Origin: Ruegeria sp. THAF33
GTDB lineage: Bacteria > Pseudomonadota > Alphaproteobacteria > Rhodobacterales > Rhodobacteraceae
Direction: 5' to 3'
Assembly (NCBI RefSeq): GCF_009363615.1
Contig: NZ_CP045384.1
Coordinates: 2,788,501-2,852,500 of the forward strand
DNA length: 64,000 nt
This document shows positions 19,556 through 28,270 of the stretch, in pieces. Position 1 is the first letter of the stretch. Every line of letters starts with the position of its first letter. The translations under genes and the position numbers were made by a program. The notes under the pieces are model-generated. The model saw only the letters and a program-made list of their open reading frames with translations, had not been told where the DNA came from and made no database searches.

Positions 19556-20389
19556 ATGACCAATCGCATTGCTTTTCAGGGCGAACCCGGCGCCTACAGT
19601 CACGAGGCCTGCCGCAACGCACGCCCCGAAATGGAGGCCCTGCCCTGCCGCACATTCGAGGATGTGATCGAATCAGTTCGCTCGGGCGCGGCCGATCTGG
19701 CGATGCTGCCGGTCGAAAATACGACCTACGGTCGGGTTGCCGATATCCACCGGCTGTTGCCCCATAGCGGGCTTCACATCATCGATGAAGCGTTCGTGCG
19801 TGTTCACATCAACCTTCTTGGTGTACCCGGCGCAAAACTGGAAGACATCACCGAAGCGCATTCGCATCTGGTGCTGCTGCCGCAATGTTCAGGATTTCTG
19901 AAGGAACACGGTATTCGCGGCCGTGTCAGTCCCGACAATGCCCGCGCCGCGCGCGAAGTGGCCGAAATCGGGGATTTGCATTCCGCCGCTCTGGCCAGCG
20001 AGCTTGCGGCTGAAATCTACGACCTGAACGTGCTGGCCCGCCATATCGAGGACAATGACGACAACACGACCCGTTTTCTTGTCATGTCACGAGAGGCGGA
20101 TCTGTCACGTCGGGGTGAGTATGAAATGATCACCAGCTTCGTGTTTCAGGTCCGCAACATCCCGGCCGCGCTGTACAAGGCCATGGGTGGCTTTGCCACC
20201 AACGGGATCAACATGACCAAGCTGGAAAGCTATATGGTCGACGGGTCCTTCACTGCAACGCAGTTTTATGCGGATATCGTTGGACATCCCGAAGACCGCA
20301 ATGTGCAGCTGGCAATGGACGAACTGGAACACTTCACGACCAATGTCGAGGTTCTTGGCGTCTACCCTGCGGCCCATCCTCGCGGCTGA
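19556..20389 (+). CDS. pheA: Prephenate dehydratase
   Basis: This 277-residue enzyme converts prephenate to phenylpyruvate in phenylalanine synthesis. The catalytic domain opens with IAFQGEPGAYSHEA and has the NTTYGRV loop and the NTTRFLVMSR segment with its threonine. The C-terminal ACT domain (about 185-270) carries the regulatory ESYMVDGSF motif, so feedback control by phenylalanine is expected. No chorismate mutase domain is fused. The ATG at 19556 is preferred to an upstream TTG. It is divergent from the cytochrome c gene. Confidence 0.95.
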   Translation: MTNRIAFQGEPGAYSHEACRNARPEMEALPCRTFEDVIESVRSGAADLAMLPVENTTYGRVADIHRLLPHSGLHIIDEAFVRVHINLLGVPGAKLEDITEAHSHLVLLPQCSGFLKEHGIRGRVSPDNARAAREVAEIGDLHSAALASELAAEIYDLNVLARHIEDNDDNTTRFLVMSREADLSRRGEYEMITSFVFQVRNIPAALYKAMGGFATNGINMTKLESYMVDGSFTATQFYADIVGHPEDRNVQLAMDELEHFTTNVEVLGVYPAAHPRG

Positions 20390-20393
20390 CAGG

Positions 20394-20935
20394 TCACGTG
20401 AAAGACTGGCTGAATTCCGATTGGCGCAGGTCACTGCGCCATGCCTGAAGAATTGTCTGCACGTTGGCTTCAATGCCGTCCATGGAATCAATCTCGATAT
20501 CGTAAACTCTACCTGCGTGGATCATGGTTTGGTCCCGTTGGGCGCTTCCCACCGGACGGTCGCCGCGTAATCGTTCGCGCGCGTTCAACTCGGGAACCGG
20601 CAATGGACAGCCACGAACAGAACATCAAACGGGCGGAAAAGGTCGCGCAAATCTTTGTCCCACCCCGGCGTATCCAGAATAGGTTCCAAAATCAGATTGT
20701 TGCCCGAGGCCGCGTAGGCAGCCAGCGACTGATGAAACCCATCAAAGACTGCCGATCGGTCGTCGGACCAATCGAACTCGCCACGGCGATAGCGATCCAG
20801 CGGCAGAACACCACAATCGCGCAGGTGGTCGATCGAGATATGCCAGAATGGCTTCGCTATCTTCTGTTGCAAAGCCTGCGCGATTGTCGATTTTCCGCTG
20901 CTTGATGCACCATGCAGAAAAATAATGTGCGACAT
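20394..20935 (-). pseudogene. Frameshifted chloramphenicol-phosphotransferase-like kinase
   Basis: The first part (20935 to about 20595) encodes SHIIFLHGASSSGKST with a P-loop and runs to LFVAVHC. It then meets a TGA within a few codons. A different frame carries on immediately with PVPELNARERLRGDR and a C-terminus fitting the same family, ending at 20394. One missing C in TGCCGG (about 20593-20598) would explain it; restoring it reads HCPVPELN and gives about 180 residues, the family's normal length. It is either a recent pseudogene or a sequence error. The family phosphorylates small molecules; the substrate is not predictable. Confidence 0.85.
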
Positions 20936-20982
20936 CCGAGGTTTTTTCCAATCCTTGCCCCGATCAGCCCAGCAGACCCCGT

Positions 20983-21450
20983 TCACGCCCCGTGCAGGTG
21001 ACGCTGCTCCAGTTCACGCGCAAACTCGCTGAACCGCAGCTGGAATTGCTTGCGGAACTTTGACTGTCCAAGCTTCATGGACTGCAACAGCAACCTCGCG
21101 GGCAAGGACTTTGCGGCCAAGGACATTTCGATGCTCAGGCGTGTCCGGCGCGGAGACAGGGCCAGAAAATCAACTGTCGTCAGGCCGGTCATCCCTTTGC
21201 TGGCCGCCTCGAACCGCATTTGCGACGGCTTGTCGTAATCCGTCATCACCACCGACATCTGGCGCGGCTTTCCACGCAACTTGAATTCGGTTTTCCATTC
21301 AGTGCCGGCAACCACCATTGCATCAGCCTCCAGACGCCGCACGTCGATACCACGACGCATCGCCATACGTTCGAACCTTTCGAAATCCGACACCATGTCG
21401 AACACCGAATTGATCGGGGCTTCGATATCTTCGCGCGCTGAAAACTGCAT
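20983..21450 (-). CDS. SRPBCC (START-like) family protein
   Basis: This 155-residue protein starts MQFSAREDIEAPINSVFDMVSDFERFE, the classical first strand and helix of the SRPBCC/polyketide-cyclase fold. It has a middle beta sheet (GTEWKTEFKLRGKPRQM...) and a long basic C-terminal helix. These folds bind hydrophobic ligands, and the ligand here is unknown. It is upstream of the frameshifted kinase with a 47-base gap and downstream of nudC by 37 bases, so the three may share a transcript. Confidence 0.85.
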   Translation of the reverse strand: MQFSAREDIEAPINSVFDMVSDFERFERMAMRRGIDVRRLEADAMVVAGTEWKTEFKLRGKPRQMSVVMTDYDKPSQMRFEAASKGMTGLTTVDFLALSPRRTRLSIEMSLAAKSLPARLLLQSMKLGQSKFRKQFQLRFSEFARELEQRHLHGA

Positions 21451-21487
21451 AATGACCTTTGCTGTTTATGGCTTCACCAGTTTTTCC

Positions 21488-22471
21488 TCAGTCCAGCGTA
21501 TCCGCAAGCCAGTTCTGAAGCAGAAAATGAGCGATAGCTCCCTTGCGAGCCGGCAACAACCGGGGATGTTCGCCGGCAAATGCCTGCATCATTTCGGATT
21601 TGCTGACCCACATCGCCTCTTCGATCTCGACCGGATCGATAACGATGTCGCGCGACAGGGCCTCGCCGGCGCATCCGAACATCAGGGATGCCGGGAACGG
21701 CCAGGGCTGGCTGGACAGGTAAGACACCGCACCAACAGGTACGCCTGCCTCTTCCATCACTTCGCGACGCACCGCCGCTTCGAGCGTTTCGCCGGGTTCG
21801 ACAAATCCCGCCAGCAAGGAAAACATGCCCTCGGGCCAACCCGGAGACCGCCCTATAAGCACATTGTCCCCATGCGTAATCAGCATGATCACAACCGGAT
21901 CCGTGCGCGGAAAATGTTGCCCGCCGCATGACGGGCAACTGCGCTGCCATCCCGCTTGCGACATATCGCTGGCTGCGCCGCAGCGAGCGCAGAAGCGATG
22001 TGTTTCGTGCCAACCGACAACCGCCTTGGCGGATGCGGCCAGTTCGGCATCACGAGGCGACAATCGCGCCATGATCCGGCGAAGCTCGGCGAAAACATGC
22101 CCTTCAGGCAAATCCGGGTGCTGCTGTTCGGATCTGTCCACGAACTCTCCCAGGCCGGTCAGATCCAATCCCTCTGCCGCCCAGGCCGAGATATCCGCAG
22201 CAAACAGGGGTGCGCCCTCTGCGCTCAGGCCCAGAAAAACCGGTGCTTCGATCACGCCGCCGGGGCCATCGCTGACCAGCGGGTGGGTCATCTGCGTCAG
22301 GGCAAGCTGATCCAGCGCCGCGCCCACGACCAAAAGCTTGCCTCGCCACAGCAATATGCATCGCGCAGCAGGGTCGCGCGCCATCTCGGACAGCTTCTCT
22401 GAATCCCCACGAAGATGCGCTGCCCGATGCAGGCCCGAGCCGCCGAAAGTCACCTGCTCTGCGTTTTTCAT
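21488..22471 (-). CDS. nudC: NudC NAD(H) pyrophosphatase
   Basis: This 327-residue Nudix hydrolase cleaves NAD(H) to NMN(H) and AMP, and NudC also removes NAD caps from RNA. A zinc ribbon (CARC...CPSC) precedes the Nudix box GFVEPGETLEAAVRREVMEEAGV (split over fewer than 20 residues as G-x5-E-x7-REVMEEAG). The SQPWPFPASLM motif after the box is diagnostic of NudC. The ATG at 22471 has AAGGAA seven bases upstream; a longer frame to 22507 has none. It heads a possible nudC-SRPBCC-kinase operon. Confidence 0.93.
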   Translation of the reverse strand: MKNAEQVTFGGSGLHRAAHLRGDSEKLSEMARDPAARCILLWRGKLLVVGAALDQLALTQMTHPLVSDGPGGVIEAPVFLGLSAEGAPLFAADISAWAAEGLDLTGLGEFVDRSEQQHPDLPEGHVFAELRRIMARLSPRDAELAASAKAVVGWHETHRFCARCGAASDMSQAGWQRSCPSCGGQHFPRTDPVVIMLITHGDNVLIGRSPGWPEGMFSLLAGFVEPGETLEAAVRREVMEEAGVPVGAVSYLSSQPWPFPASLMFGCAGEALSRDIVIDPVEIEEAMWVSKSEMMQAFAGEHPRLLPARKGAIAHFLLQNWLADTLD

Positions 22472-22653
22472 TGGAATTCCTTCTGGTCTTGCGCACAGGG
22501 CTGCCATGTCTCAGGCCCTGTTGCAATGGCATTTCAATACGCAAAACGCAGAGACGCGCCGCCGAAAAGCCGCATGGCGGCCTCGGAAAAATCATCTAGA
22601 CTGCGCTTTGATGATTTTAGCCCATTACCACATTCAAAAGCAGAACAAAAAAA

Positions 22654-24522
22654 GTGAAGCAAAACCCATCGACGCAGGTTCAACCCACAAAAGACCGTGG
22701 GCGTATTCGTATTCTTGCCACCTCCGACCTGCACATGCATCTGACCGGTTTTGACTATTACGCGGACACACCGGACCCGACGCTTGGGCTGACACGCACC
22801 GCCAGCCTGATCCGCAAGGCCCGACACGAGGCCACAGACGCGCTGGTGCTGATTTTCGACAACGGGGATTCGCTTCAGGGAACGCCGATGGGCGAATGGG
22901 CCATTCGAAACGACAATCCCCACCCGATGATGCAGGCATTCAAGGCGCTGGACTATGATGCGATTGGTCTGGGCAACCATGATTTCGGGTTCGGGCTGCC
23001 GACATTGGACAAGACCCTTGCACAAGCCCCGTGCCCGGTTCTGTGCGGCAATCTTCATCGGTCCGGAGAACAACAATCATGGCAGCGTTTTACGATCCTT
23101 GACCGTGTCGTGAGAGTGGGAAACAAGGATGTGCCCATTCGCGTCGGCGTGTTTTCGGTTCTGCCGCCGCAGACGACGCGTTGGGAAGAACACAATCTGA
23201 ACGAAACCGTAGCGGCGGACGGCATCGTTGTCGCGGCACGGTCCCTGACGCGTATCTTGCGCGAAAAGGGGTGCGATCTGATCGTGGCGCTCGCCCATTC
23301 CGGGCTTGGACACCCGGACGCAGCGACCGACACTGAAAATGCCGTTATTCCCCTGGCCGCGATCGAGGGCATCGACGCTGTTGTCGCCGGGCACACTCAC
23401 CTGACCCTTCCCGCACGCACCGGCGCGCAAACCCCGAATGTGGATGACGTGAAAGGGCTGGTGCATGGAACGCCGGTTGTCATGCCCGGCTCGGCAGGCG
23501 CATATCTTGGAGTAATCGATCTGGCCGTTACCGTACAGCCCCAGTCGGGGCTGTGTGTTGTCGACAGCAACGCCGAATTGCGCCCGGTTTCGGTGGGCGG
23601 CACCGCGATTGGCGAAGATTTGGAAATCGCGCATCTGGTTGAACCCGCACATCAGCAGACCCGTCAGGACATGGCCGCGCCCGTTGCGCACGTCTCGGAC
23701 ACATTGCACAGCTATTTCAGCTTCTGTGCGCCGGATCGTGGGTTGGCGCTTGTGGCCGCCGCACAGGCAGCCGCGTTGCGCCCTTTTTTACACGGCACCA
23801 CGCTTGCAGAGCTGCCGCTGTTGTCAGCCGCGTCGCCGGCCAAATGCGGCGGACGCTCTGGCCCCAGGCACTATACGGACGTGCCGCCCGGTGAAATCTG
23901 TCTGCGTCACGTGGCGGACCTGCATGTCTTTCCCAACGAGTTGCGCGCGGTTCAGATCACGGGCGCGCAGCTGCTGGAGTGGTTGGAGATGTCAGCCAGC
24001 GCCTTCAACCAACAATTCCCCGACGCCGAGGCAGAGCTGTTCGACCGGGATCGGGCGGGATACAATTTCGATGTCATCTTTGGCCTGTCCTATCAGATCG
24101 ACCCGTCGCAACCGGCGCGTTACGATGTCGGGGGGCAAATGATCCATCCCGGCCACAGGCGGGTGCATCATCTGACTTACGTAGGCCAGGCCGTGCAGCC
24201 CGATCAGGCATTTGTCGTTGCGCTCGATAATTATCGCGCAAGCGGGGGCGGACATTTCCCGCATGTGTCATCGGCCCCGGCCATCGATCTGCCCCCGCTG
24301 GATATCCGGGACATTTTGCGGGACTACATGACGCACCGCCTGCCACCCGACCCATTGGCCCGGCAACCTTACCCGTTCTCTCTGATGCCGAAATCGGGGA
24401 TGACAACCATTCTTCGGACCGGTCCCGGTGCTTTGAAGTATGTCGACGAATTGAACAGGTTTGCCCCCAAGATTCTGGAACCTGACGAAAACGGTTTTGC
24501 ACGCATTCGGCTGACGCTCTGA
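22654..24522 (+). CDS. CpdB/UshA-type 2',3'-cyclic-nucleotide phosphodiesterase/5'-nucleotidase
   Basis: This 622-residue protein has the metallophosphoesterase motifs in order: TSDLHMHL, DNGDSLQG, GLGNHDFG, ALAHSG and AGHTHL. A 5'-nucleotidase C-terminal domain follows, from about residue 340, with substrate-stacking aromatics in the NYRASGGG region. Most relatives are periplasmic, but no signal peptide is evident: the protein starts at a GTG with a polar lysine/glutamine-rich N-terminus. Either it is cytoplasmic or the true start was missed. It releases nucleosides and phosphate from nucleotides. Confidence 0.88.
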   Translation: MKQNPSTQVQPTKDRGRIRILATSDLHMHLTGFDYYADTPDPTLGLTRTASLIRKARHEATDALVLIFDNGDSLQGTPMGEWAIRNDNPHPMMQAFKALDYDAIGLGNHDFGFGLPTLDKTLAQAPCPVLCGNLHRSGEQQSWQRFTILDRVVRVGNKDVPIRVGVFSVLPPQTTRWEEHNLNETVAADGIVVAARSLTRILREKGCDLIVALAHSGLGHPDAATDTENAVIPLAAIEGIDAVVAGHTHLTLPARTGAQTPNVDDVKGLVHGTPVVMPGSAGAYLGVIDLAVTVQPQSGLCVVDSNAELRPVSVGGTAIGEDLEIAHLVEPAHQQTRQDMAAPVAHVSDTLHSYFSFCAPDRGLALVAAAQAAALRPFLHGTTLAELPLLSAASPAKCGGRSGPRHYTDVPPGEICLRHVADLHVFPNELRAVQITGAQLLEWLEMSASAFNQQFPDAEAELFDRDRAGYNFDVIFGLSYQIDPSQPARYDVGGQMIHPGHRRVHHLTYVGQAVQPDQAFVVALDNYRASGGGHFPHVSSAPAIDLPPLDIRDILRDYMTHRLPPDPLARQPYPFSLMPKSGMTTILRTGPGALKYVDELNRFAPKILEPDENGFARIRLTL

Positions 24523-24560
24523 CGGGTTGTCTTTTGCCGAAGCCTTCCCTATATCCTGAG

Positions 24561-24658
24561 TCGAGAGGTTGGCGCGGGCGAGCGCCTCGCCAACCTGGTC
24601 AGGTCCGGAAGGAAGCAGCCACAACGAGCCCCGCTTGGGTCGATGTCCAACCTCTCAC
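24561..24658 (+). ncRNA. ffs: 4.5S signal recognition particle RNA
   Basis: The universally conserved SRP apical domain is explicit: GGTCAGGTCCGGAAGGAAGC (24597-24616) followed by AGCC. The closing stem is a perfect 10-base pairing of GAGAGGTTGG (24563-24572) with CCAACCTCTC (24647-24656). The size of about 98 bases fits the small bacterial SRP RNA that binds Ffh for co-translational membrane targeting. The ends are estimated from the stem. Confidence 0.95.
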
Positions 24659-24687
24659 TTTACGAACCTTAGCCGCAGGAGGGCTTT

Positions 24688-24726
24688 ATGATTGTAGCAA
24701 AGACCCTTCGGGCAGCACGGTTCTGA
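24688..24726 (+). CDS. Possible 12-codon peptide between ffs and rsgA
   Basis: ATG at 24688 follows AGGAGGG at 24677-24683 and reads 12 codons (MIVAKTLRAARF) to a TGA at 24724. The ribosome site is unusually strong for the area and rsgA begins 41 bases later. It could be a leader peptide or a chance match. There is no attenuator-like hairpin pair that I can point to, so this is only a candidate. Confidence 0.25.
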   Translation: MIVAKTLRAARF

Positions 24727-24767
24727 CCTCACGGTATCGACTGACTGCCTGAACACATGACCCGGGG

Positions 24768-25844
24768 ATGAGCGATCGCCATCCGTCGGGAGTGCTGTTT
24801 CTGACGACAGGCAAACCAATGTTTCTTGCACTTTCGGACCTGGGATGGTCCTCTCACTTTGCTGCGCAACACGCGGCTTATCCTACCTGCACACCTTTTC
24901 GCATCACTTCCGTTCATCGGGACCGCCTGATCGGGCTGAACCCTGACGGCGAAGTCCCGTTGCTGACCCCCGATCAAACGACCGGCAGCTATGCCGTTGG
25001 CGATTGGGTTCTCGCCGATGACGACAAACGCGTGCGCCATTTGCTCGACCGGCGCAGCCTGCTGCACCGACGCGCCGCCGGTACAGGCGCCGCGACGCAA
25101 CTGATCGCAGCCAATGTCGATGTGCTGTTCATCGTCAGCTCGTGCAATGCCGATTTCAACCTGCCCCGGCTGGAACGGTATTTGGCGCTTGCGTATCAGG
25201 CCGGGTGTTACCCGGTCGTTGTTCTGACAAAGGCCGACAAATCGGCGGACCCTGACAGTTTCTCGGGACAGGTGCAATCACTGGACCCGTTCCTGACGGT
25301 TCTGGCGATCAACGCGCTGGACCCGGCAGAGGTTGAAAAGGTGCTGTCCTGGTGCCCAAAAAGCCAGACCGGAGCGCTGGTTGGTTCGTCGGGCGTTGGC
25401 AAGACGACACTTGCCAATACCATGACCGATCAGGATCTTGCCACCTCGGACATTCGCGAGGATGACGCAAGGGGCCGGCACACGACGACCGCACGCGCAT
25501 TGCACCGGATGCGCAACGGTGGCTGGTTGATCGATACACCCGGAATGCGCGCGTTGCGCCTGGTGGACGCTCAGGACGGGATCGACGACGTTTTCTCGGA
25601 CCTTGCCGAGTTGAGCCGGGACTGCCGTTTTTCGGATTGCCAGCACAGCTCCGAGCCCGGATGTGCCGTGCAAAAGGCAATAAGCCACGGTACGCTTGAT
25701 CCGGCTCGATTGGACCGGTGGCGCAAGCTTCGGCGCGAAGATCAGCGCAACTCTGAGACCGTCGCGCAGTCCCGGGCGCGGGACAAAGCGTTCGGCAAGA
25801 TGGTCCGTGGCGTCATGAAGGAAAAGAAACTTCGCAACCGGTGA
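24768..25844 (+). CDS. rsgA: RsgA ribosome biogenesis GTPase
   Basis: This 358-residue circularly permuted GTPase matures the 30S subunit. The motif order is G4 (LTKAD), then G1 (GSSGVGKTT), then G3 (DTPG), as expected for the family. An N-terminal OB domain with VGDWV and a C-terminal zinc knuckle with C-x5-C-x-H...C (CRFSDCQH) complete it. The ATG at 24768 gives a longer N-terminus; an ATG at 24819 (MFLALSDLGW) with AGG nine bases upstream is an equally good start. The C-terminus is basic. Confidence 0.92.
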   Translation: MSDRHPSGVLFLTTGKPMFLALSDLGWSSHFAAQHAAYPTCTPFRITSVHRDRLIGLNPDGEVPLLTPDQTTGSYAVGDWVLADDDKRVRHLLDRRSLLHRRAAGTGAATQLIAANVDVLFIVSSCNADFNLPRLERYLALAYQAGCYPVVVLTKADKSADPDSFSGQVQSLDPFLTVLAINALDPAEVEKVLSWCPKSQTGALVGSSGVGKTTLANTMTDQDLATSDIREDDARGRHTTTARALHRMRNGGWLIDTPGMRALRLVDAQDGIDDVFSDLAELSRDCRFSDCQHSSEPGCAVQKAISHGTLDPARLDRWRKLRREDQRNSETVAQSRARDKAFGKMVRGVMKEKKLRNR

Positions 25845-25883
25845 TTGTTGGACGGTGCCCGGCCCGTCCTGCGACGCGTCTGA

Positions 25884-26804
25884 TCAAGCGATCAGTCGCG
25901 GCCAAACCGCTGCATTGCGCCGGGCAAATGCTCCGATATGACCAACCTCGGGCAACCCGAAATCGGCAGGGCTCAGCAGGTGGCGGTTGGCATCGGGGCC
26001 GTAAAGATCCGCAAGCCGCCAAACCGCTTCCGGCGGCACCATCTGGTCGTCCTCGAAGGTGAACAAATCCACGGGCGTTCCAGAATCCTTCCACTGCGCC
26101 GCAGGTAACTCATGCCCGATTTCAGGCACATAATTCAAAGGCGCGGTACACCATTTGCGCCACTGCCAATAGACCGATGCCGGCAGATCCGAGCCGAACC
26201 CGATCGCCTTTCCGGGAAGGTAGCCAAGGGCTCGGGCCAAAAGCGGGGCATGACCATACCAGAACAATCCTGCCAGACCCCGATAGGGCCATGGGTGGTC
26301 GCTTACGGTTACCAGCCCCGAACACACACAGATCATCCGGTCAATCAGATCGATATCCGGCTGCACAGGCCCCAACATCGCGCCGATCGAATGACCGATG
26401 GTCCAATGCTGCGAATCGGGAAACCGTCTGCGCATTTCCGCCCGTGCCGCGGGCATGTCGATCAAAGCCCAATCCGCCATGGTCGCACGCGAGTCTTTCA
26501 GGCGGCCAGTCAAGGAATGCCCGTAATCGCGATAGTCATAGGTCAGGCAGGCCATACCCTGCTCGGCAGCAAGCCATCGTGCGAAATGACGGTAATAATC
26601 GCGCGGCACACCCGTTGCACTGTTCAGCACGACGACGATTTCGGGCGAGGTCAGCGGGCTGTACAATCGGGCAGACAGTGTTTTCTGCCCGGAAGGAAAG
26701 CAAAACTCTTCGGTCAATACCGTTTGCTCTGTGTCCAACATGATCTCTGGCTTTGCGCTTGGTAAATCCGGTTTCAGAACCTCAACGCCCTCGACACTAT
26801 GCAT
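25884..26804 (-). CDS. Alpha/beta hydrolase of unknown substrate
   Basis: This 306-residue hydrolase-fold protein has the nucleophile elbow GHSIGA, an oxyanion region around LNSATGVPRDYY and a late histidine (EVGHIGAF). The pattern (NSATGVP, YDYRDYGHS, serine elbow, DDQMVPPEA acid region) matches COG4757-type predicted hydrolases. The start could also be the ATG at 26741 (MLDTEQT), giving 285 residues; neither has a strong ribosome site. It ends close to rsgA's 3' end, convergent with a gap of 39 bases. Confidence 0.8.
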   Translation of the reverse strand: MHSVEGVEVLKPDLPSAKPEIMLDTEQTVLTEEFCFPSGQKTLSARLYSPLTSPEIVVVLNSATGVPRDYYRHFARWLAAEQGMACLTYDYRDYGHSLTGRLKDSRATMADWALIDMPAARAEMRRRFPDSQHWTIGHSIGAMLGPVQPDIDLIDRMICVCSGLVTVSDHPWPYRGLAGLFWYGHAPLLARALGYLPGKAIGFGSDLPASVYWQWRKWCTAPLNYVPEIGHELPAAQWKDSGTPVDLFTFEDDQMVPPEAVWRLADLYGPDANRHLLSPADFGLPEVGHIGAFARRNAAVWPRLIA

Positions 26805-26885
26805 GAACCAACATCGTATCCAGCATGACCAAGCGTCCGGTCAAAAGATCGGCTTGACTCGATGCGTGCTCAAACGCTAGCGGTT

Positions 26886-27085
26886 GTGTGATGGTTTCCG
26901 GCCTCCACAAGGGGTCGGGATGAAAAGGGAACACGGTGCGGTAATGTCTGGTCATGCAGGCAACATCCAAATCCGCGACTGCCCCCGCAACTGTAAGCGG
27001 TAAGCGATGCCGAAACACCACTGGCCCCGAAGGCTGGGAAGGTTGGCAAAGCGATGACCCGCAAGTCAGGAGACCTGCCATCGGA
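26886..27085 (+). promoter_or_regulatory. Cobalamin (adenosylcobalamin-type) riboswitch
   Basis: The hallmark pieces appear in order: GATGGTTTCC near the 5' side, then AAAAGGGAACACGGTGCGG, the core CCGCGACTGCCCCCGCAACTG with TAAGCGG, a peripheral GAAGGCTGGGAAGG arm, and the B12 box GCAAGTCAGGAGACCTGCC (27061-27079). About 100 bases of expression platform separate it from the ATG at 27188. High cobalamin should lower expression of the downstream gene. The outer boundaries are approximate. Confidence 0.95.
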
Positions 27086-27187
27086 AACGAAACCAAAACT
27101 CGGGCGGGGTGTCCGGGCAGGTCCTGACGGCATCACGATGTCCCACCTGTCCAAAATATCCTGTCCACCAAGCGCGGAGGGCGCAGG

Positions 27188-27595
27188 ATGATCTGGAAGA
27201 CAAAAACACATGAATTCAGTGCAACAGTATGTCAGCGGACGGGTAAAACCTGCCCCGCTTTGGCGCGGCTGGCGCGCTCGATATCCGAAGCCATGGCCCA
27301 GGCGACCTCGGCCACAAGTGACGATTTCGAGATTGAGGGCAGCAGTGAGCTGTCACATTGCACCGAAGGATGTCATGCAATTTTCCGCGCGCAATCAGAC
27401 AGCATTCGTGTTTTTTGCGGGACGCAGCCCGAAACCGCAGTTGAGCCGCTGAACGGCTATGCCGACCTGATCTTCGGAAACACGTTCAGTGCGATGCCAT
27501 CCGGCGTCGTGAATCCTCCACCCTGCGCGATGATCGAAGTTTCCACGATCCGGCCTTGGAAACCTGCTTGCGCGCCCGTGCAGATTTCAATCTGA
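27188..27595 (+). CDS. Cobalamin-riboswitch-controlled cysteine-rich small protein
   Basis: This is a 135-residue protein with seven cysteines (15, 22, 58, 62, 77, 113, 128). The spacing C15-x6-C22 and C58-x3-C62 resembles thioredoxin-like 2Fe-2S proteins, and the layout recalls the DUF1636 (predicted metal-binding) family of cobalamin loci, but I cannot confirm that. GGAGGG lies 8 bases before the ATG. It has no signal peptide. It is the only gene the riboswitch can control in this direction, since the next gene (27587-28099) is convergent and overlaps its end by 9 bases. A role in cobalt/cobalamin economy or a B12-independent alternative is inferred. Confidence 0.7.
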   Translation: MIWKTKTHEFSATVCQRTGKTCPALARLARSISEAMAQATSATSDDFEIEGSSELSHCTEGCHAIFRAQSDSIRVFCGTQPETAVEPLNGYADLIFGNTFSAMPSGVVNPPPCAMIEVSTIRPWKPACAPVQISI

Positions 27596-28099
27596 ATCCA
27601 GACTGACCTGTGCCTGGGCGCGCCGAGAGGCCCAGGCCAGTTGCGCATCCGTTTCGACGGCGCAAGGGCGCACCGCCCGCAATCGTTGCAGCGCCGTGTC
27701 CGCGCGTTCGCCGCATTCGACCATAAGCCGAAGGACAACCATACCTGACCTGCCACATCCCCCGCGGCAGTGCACCAATACGCGACCTCCGCCGGAAAGC
27801 GCGTGCCGGGCTGCGGCGCTGACGGACGGCCACGCGTCATCAATCGCTTTTGTGGGCGCTCCGAAATCTTCGATCGGCAGGTGAACCCATCGGCTGGCGC
27901 GGCTTTGAATATCGCTGCCAAATTCCTGCGCCCCGTCCTGAAGCATTTCGACATCCGTCGTCATCGAAACAACAAGCCCCGGCTGCCAGGCTGCGATCAT
28001 ATCCAGATCGCTGGAGTAATCTCCGCCGCGTCCGGGCATCGAGGTCAGTGCCAGCGTTCCGCCACCAACTTGCAGGGCGTAGATCACCAACTGCGACAT
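27587..28099 (-). CDS. Dual-specificity/tyrosine phosphatase-like protein
   Basis: This 170-residue cytoplasmic phosphatase has the signature HCRGGCGRSG (C111, R117; C-x5-R) and a candidate general acid in LPIEDFGAP (D78), 33 residues before the nucleophile. The architecture matches the cyclin-dependent kinase inhibitor 3/dual-specificity group found in many proteobacteria. The substrate is unknown. The ATG at 28099 has AGGACAGGATTC upstream and is preferred over the frame opening at 28117. It is convergent with the riboswitch-controlled gene. Confidence 0.85.
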   Translation of the reverse strand: MSQLVIYALQVGGGTLALTSMPGRGGDYSSDLDMIAAWQPGLVVSMTTDVEMLQDGAQEFGSDIQSRASRWVHLPIEDFGAPTKAIDDAWPSVSAAARHALSGGGRVLVHCRGGCGRSGMVVLRLMVECGERADTALQRLRAVRPCAVETDAQLAWASRRAQAQVSLDSD

Positions 28100-28270
28100 G
28101 AATCCTGTCCTCCCCAAAGAACTCTTTACAAAAATGAGCCATTAAATCCGCTGATGCAGTTTAGTGCGAAAGCGACTCGTTTCTAAATCAAAAATCATCG
28201 CGCCCCGCTGTGGACGCGGGCAACGGTGGCCACTACGCTGTGCCCAAGCACCGAATCCCAACGAGAAGAC

